Origin: Alphaproteobacteria bacterium | GTDB taxonomy: Bacteria; Pseudomonadota; Alphaproteobacteria; Sphingomonadales; Sphingomonadaceae | Length of the DNA: 7,228 nucleotides | Assembly: GCA_018828205.1 (NCBI GenBank) | Contig: JAHJWA010000059.1 | Span: forward strand, 1 to 7,228 | Reading direction: 5' to 3' | In this document: positions 4,092 through 7,228 of the stretch, piece by piece | How the letters are laid out: each line of letters starts with the position of its first letter | Position numbering within the stretch: the stretch's first letter is position 1 | Notes under the pieces: model-generated | Told to the model about the DNA's origin: nothing | Seen by the model: only the letters and a program-made list of their open reading frames with translations | Database searches by the model: none | Translations under genes and position numbers: made by a program

Positions 4092-5977
4092 GCCCCCAAT
4101 GGCTGGACGAATTGCGCGCGCGGATCACGCTCAGCACGGTCATCGGGCGCCATGTCCGGCTGCAGAAGGCCGGGCGCGAGTTCAAGGCGTGCTGTCCGTT
4201 CCACGACGAGAAGACCCCCAGCTTCACCATCAACGACGCCAAGGGCTTCTACCACTGCTTCGGCTGCGGCGCGCATGGCGATGCGATCCGCTGGATGACC
4301 GACCAGCGCGGGCTCGCTTTCATGGATGCGGTCAAGGAACTCGCGGTCGAGGCGGGGATGGAGGTCCCGGCCCCGGACCCGCAATCCGCCCGCCGCGCCG
4401 AGGAGCGCGCGGGCCTGCAGGATGTCACCGCGGCGGCGCAGGAATGGTTCGTCGCCAATTTGGGCGGGAGCGAAGGCACCGCGGCGCGTGGCTATCTCGC
4501 CAGACGCGGTTTTTCCGCGGCGACGATTCGCGAATTCGGTTTCGGCTATGCACCCGAAGGCCGGCAGGCGCTGGGCCGCGCGCTGGCGCGCTTCGAGGAG
4601 CCGCTGCTGGTCGAGGCGGGGATGCGGATTTCGGTCGAGGAACGCGATCCCTACGATCGGTTCCGCGATAGGCTGATGCTGCCGATCCAGGATGCGCGCG
4701 GGCGGGTCATCGCCTTCGGCGGGCGGATCCTGGATGCCGAGAGCAACCCCAAGGCGCCCAAATATCTCAACAGCCCCGACACGCCTTTGTTCGACAAGGG
4801 CCGCACGCTTTACAATCTCCACCGCGCCGCGCCCGCCGCGCGCCAGTCGGGGCGGATGATCGTGGTCGAGGGCTATATGGACGTGATCGCGCTGGCCGAG
4901 GCGGGGATCGGCGAGGCGGTCGCGCCGATGGGCACGGCGCTCACCGAGCAGCAGCTCGAATTGCTGTGGCGCCATGTCGAACGCCCGATCCTGTGCTTCG
5001 ATGGCGACGCCGCCGGCCGCCGCGCGGCGATGCGCGCGATCGAGCGCGCGCTGCCGCTGCTGCGCCCCTCGCACTCGCTGGCGATCGTGCAACTGCCCTC
5101 GGGCCTCGATCCCGACGACCTGCTGCGCCAGGAGGGCCGCCAGGCGCTGGAAACCCTGCTCCAGGGCGCGGGCAGCCTGCTCGACACGCTGTGGCAGGTC
5201 GAGCACGAGGCGACGCCGCTCGCCTCGCCCGAGGACAAGGCAGGGTTCAAGCAGCGGTTGCTCGACCACACGGAGACGATCGCGGACCCTGATATCCGCG
5301 CGCTCTACCGCCGCGAACTCACCGAGCGATTCTCCGCCTTCGCCTTTCCCAAGCGCGAATGGACGCCGCGCGCTCCGTGGAAAAAGGGCGGACCGCCCCG
5401 CCCCGCGCCCGCTCCCACGCTCACCCCGGAAGCCGCCGCGCGACTGCGCCACATCATTTCGGGCGGCGGCCGCGATTCGCTCGCGGCGGCGGTGATCGCC
5501 GGGCTGGCGCGCTTTCCCGACCAGATCGTGCGCCACGAGGAGGGGCTGAGCGATCTCGCCATGCGTGACCAAAATGTCGGTCCGGCGATCGATTTGCTGC
5601 TCGAAGCGGCCGAAGCGCTTGATTTGCCCGGTGGATCGCCCATATCGCCTATCCAAGGCCTGCCTGCCCCACCGGAAACCTCTCGTTTCGCCTTCCTCGA
5701 TGAAGGCACAGACCCGGATGATGCGCGCGAGGAGCTGGCCGAAGCCGTGTCGTTGCTGGTCGAAAGGCCCGCGCTCGAAGCCGCCCTGGCCGATGCCACG
5801 GCGCGTTTCGAAAGCGATCCCGAAGGCGCTTTCGCCGAGCAGCAGCGCCTGCTCAGGCGAAAGCTGGAATTCGAGGCGCGACTCGGGCAAATGGCAAGCA
5901 AGCGGGCCAGCAGGGCCCGGCAGGAATCAGACAGCCGCTCCGCCGATACGGCGGATGCGGCCCATAAAACGGACTGA
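4085..5977 (+). CDS. dnaG: DNA primase
   Basis: DnaG synthesises RNA primers at the replication fork, working with the DnaB helicase. The 630-residue protein has the full domain order. The N-terminal CHC2 zinc finger has Cys37, His40, Cys58 and Cys61 in CPFH and CFGC. The RNA polymerase core includes the basic MLPIQDARGRVIAFGGRIL region (about 198-216). The TOPRIM motifs are VVEGYMD with Glu262 and CFDGDAAG with Asp306 and Asp308. A Pro-rich linker (about 438-450) leads to a poorly conserved C-terminal helical region that should bind DnaB. The ATG at 4085 gives the expected MLSPQWLDELRARI opening. It overlaps the end of the GIY-YIG ORF by seven bases and has no strong Shine-Dalgarno sequence. 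Ten bases separate its stop from rpoD, so the two are cotranscribed. Confidence 0.98.
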   Translation: MLSPQWLDELRARITLSTVIGRHVRLQKAGREFKACCPFHDEKTPSFTINDAKGFYHCFGCGAHGDAIRWMTDQRGLAFMDAVKELAVEAGMEVPAPDPQSARRAEERAGLQDVTAAAQEWFVANLGGSEGTAARGYLARRGFSAATIREFGFGYAPEGRQALGRALARFEEPLLVEAGMRISVEERDPYDRFRDRLMLPIQDARGRVIAFGGRILDAESNPKAPKYLNSPDTPLFDKGRTLYNLHRAAPAARQSGRMIVVEGYMDVIALAEAGIGEAVAPMGTALTEQQLELLWRHVERPILCFDGDAAGRRAAMRAIERALPLLRPSHSLAIVQLPSGLDPDDLLRQEGRQALETLLQGAGSLLDTLWQVEHEATPLASPEDKAGFKQRLLDHTETIADPDIRALYRRELTERFSAFAFPKREWTPRAPWKKGGPPRPAPAPTLTPEAAARLRHIISGGGRDSLAAAVIAGLARFPDQIVRHEEGLSDLAMRDQNVGPAIDLLLEAAEALDLPGGSPISPIQGLPAPPETSRFAFLDEGTDPDDAREELAEAVSLLVERPALEAALADATARFESDPEGAFAEQQRLLRRKLEFEARLGQMASKRASRARQESDSRSADTADAAHKTD

Positions 5978-5987
5978 CGCGACACCC

Positions 5988-7228
5988 ATGGCCAGCAAGT
6001 CGAAGACCGCCGAAAAAGAAGACGCTCCCCTGATCGACCTCAACGAGGCCTCGATCAAGAAGCTCATCGCGAAGGCCAAGAAGAAGGGCTACGTCACCTA
6101 TGACGAGCTCAACGACGGTCTTCCTTCGGCCGAGATGAGCCCCGACCAGATCGAGGACATCCAGACCGCGCTGAGCGAAATGGGCGTCCAGATCGTCGAG
6201 AACGACGAAGATGCCGAGGCTGAAGCCGAAGCCGATCGCGACGACGAGGTCGAGGAAATCGCCACCACCGGCGACAAGAAAGAGACCAAGACCCCCACCA
6301 CCAACGTCACCAAGAAGCTCGCCGTTGGCGAGCGGACCGACGATCCGGTGCGGATGTACCTGCGCGAGATGGGCGCGGTCGAACTGCTCAGCCGCGAGGG
6401 CGAGATCGCGATCGCCAAGCGGATCGAGGCCGGGCGCGACATGATGATCATGGGCCTGTGCGAGAGCCCGATCACCTTCCACGCGATCATCCACTGGTCC
6501 GAAGCGCTCAATTCCGAAGAAATGCAGCTGCGCGAGATTCTCGATCTCGATGCCATGCTCTCCAAGGAACCCCCGGCCGACAAGATGACCGAGGACGCCG
6601 ACGACGATGACGACGGCGAGATCTCGGAAGAAACCGCCGGCCCTACCATCCGCGAAGACGACGAGGATGAGGACGAGGACGGCGATTCCGAGGACGAGGA
6701 CGGCGAGGACGGCTCGGCCAAGAAGGACGACGAAGAGGAAGAGGACAACACTATGTCCCTTGCTCAGATGGAAGCCGCCCTCAAGCCGGATGCCATCGAA
6801 CGCTTCGCGCGCATCAAGGATTTGTTCAAGAAATTCGAGAAGCTCCAGGGCGAACGCGTCGACCTGCTCGGTCGCGGTGAGGATTTCCCCGCCGCCAACG
6901 AGAAGAAATACGAGGCGCTGCGCGAACAGCTCACCGCCGAGGTCGAGAGCGTGCAGTTCCACGCCAACAAGATCGAATTCCTGGTCGACAATCTCTACGC
7001 CTTCAACCGCAGGTTGACGGCGCTGGGCGGCCAGATGCTGCGTCTGGCCGAGCGTCACAAGGTCAAGCGGGTCGACTTCCTCGAAGCCTATATCGGCAAT
7101 GAGATGGACGACGACTGGCTGACCTCGCGGGTCAAGAAGGACAAGAAGTGGGCCGCCTTCGCCGACAAGGAAGCCGATGCGATCGATCGCATCCGCACCG
7201 AGATCAGCGATATCGCCAGCCAGACCGG
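5988..7228 (+). CDS. rpoD: RNA polymerase primary sigma factor (sigma-70), N-terminal 413 residues (partial, runs off the right edge)
   Basis: RpoD directs RNA polymerase to housekeeping promoters. The visible part starts at the ATG at 5988 and stays open to the window end. Region 1.1 covers about residues 14-75 (LIDLNEASIKKLIAKAKKKGYVTYDELN in two parts, then SPDQIEDIQTALSEMGV). Region 1.2 follows with DDPVRMYLREMGAVELLSREGEIAIAKRIE (about 118-147). The non-conserved region begins near 150 and contains a very acidic insert at about 200-253, then a helical part ending in FNRRLTALGGQMLRLAERH (339-357). Regions 2 to 4, which read the -10 and -35 elements, are beyond the edge. The total family length is usually 600-700 residues. 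No clear ribosome binding site is seen, so coupling to dnaG is likely. Confidence 0.97.
   Translation, partial: MASKSKTAEKEDAPLIDLNEASIKKLIAKAKKKGYVTYDELNDGLPSAEMSPDQIEDIQTALSEMGVQIVENDEDAEAEAEADRDDEVEEIATTGDKKETKTPTTNVTKKLAVGERTDDPVRMYLREMGAVELLSREGEIAIAKRIEAGRDMMIMGLCESPITFHAIIHWSEALNSEEMQLREILDLDAMLSKEPPADKMTEDADDDDDGEISEETAGPTIREDDEDEDEDGDSEDEDGEDGSAKKDDEEEEDNTMSLAQMEAALKPDAIERFARIKDLFKKFEKLQGERVDLLGRGEDFPAANEKKYEALREQLTAEVESVQFHANKIEFLVDNLYAFNRRLTALGGQMLRLAERHKVKRVDFLEAYIGNEMDDDWLTSRVKKDKKWAAFADKEADAIDRIRTEISDIASQT

Noticed and set aside
3998..5890. A 630-codon open frame on the minus strand opposite dnaG
   Set aside because: It lies entirely opposite a full-length primase with intact motifs. 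Its Arg/Ala/Gly-rich product has no recognisable domain and is typical of antisense frames in high-GC genes.
5853..7058. A 401-codon open frame on the minus strand opposite rpoD
   Set aside because: It is antisense to RpoD. Its long hydrophobic Val/Leu runs arise from reading the acidic GAC/GAG codons backwards.

Overview
The window looks like a chromosomal segment of a high-GC alphaproteobacterium, most likely Sphingomonadales and perhaps Erythrobacteraceae. The reasons are the carA/carB locus next to yqeY-dnaG-rpoD, the protein sequences of DnaG and RpoD, and a palindromic repeat that reads 'FVSSEVETR' or 'VSTSLDTNG' when translated, which I associate with sphingomonad genomes. The taxonomy is inferred from memory of these families, not from a search.

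Left half, minus strand: the arginine/pyrimidine operon reads right to left. It holds carA (1077-2261), a small low-GC membrane-protein gene of unknown function (698-1084) that overlaps the carA stop, and the first 41 codons of carB (1-123). An oppositely oriented DUF559 nuclease-fold gene (190-543) sits between the unknown gene and carB. It is framed by three copies of a C/G-rich palindromic repeat. A 24-bp near-copy of the carB start (672-695) lies directly behind the unknown gene, so the repeat/DUF559 block appears to have been inserted at the carB start codon.

Right half, plus strand: a macromolecular-synthesis type operon runs yqeY (2435-2887), a predicted lipoprotein of unknown function (2884-3591, overlapping by 4 nt), a GIY-YIG nuclease (3738-4091), DNA primase dnaG (4085-5977) and the first 413 codons of the primary sigma factor rpoD (5988 to window end). 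The GIY-YIG gene lies between perfect 31-bp inverted copies of a second, unrelated palindromic repeat. Its C-terminus is encoded by one copy, and its stop overlaps the dnaG start.

The two operons diverge from a 173-bp intergenic region (2262-2434). It carries a 20-bp tandem duplication containing two TTGACG boxes on the carA strand.

The core genes are ordinary. The unusual feature is that two unrelated small nuclease-fold genes (PD-(D/E)XK-like DUF559 and GIY-YIG) have each entered an essential operon, each framed by its own palindromic repeat family. This resembles the relationship between REP repeats and RAYT transposases. No tRNA, rRNA, CRISPR array or classical insertion sequence was found, and no stretch over 300 bases lacks a gene.
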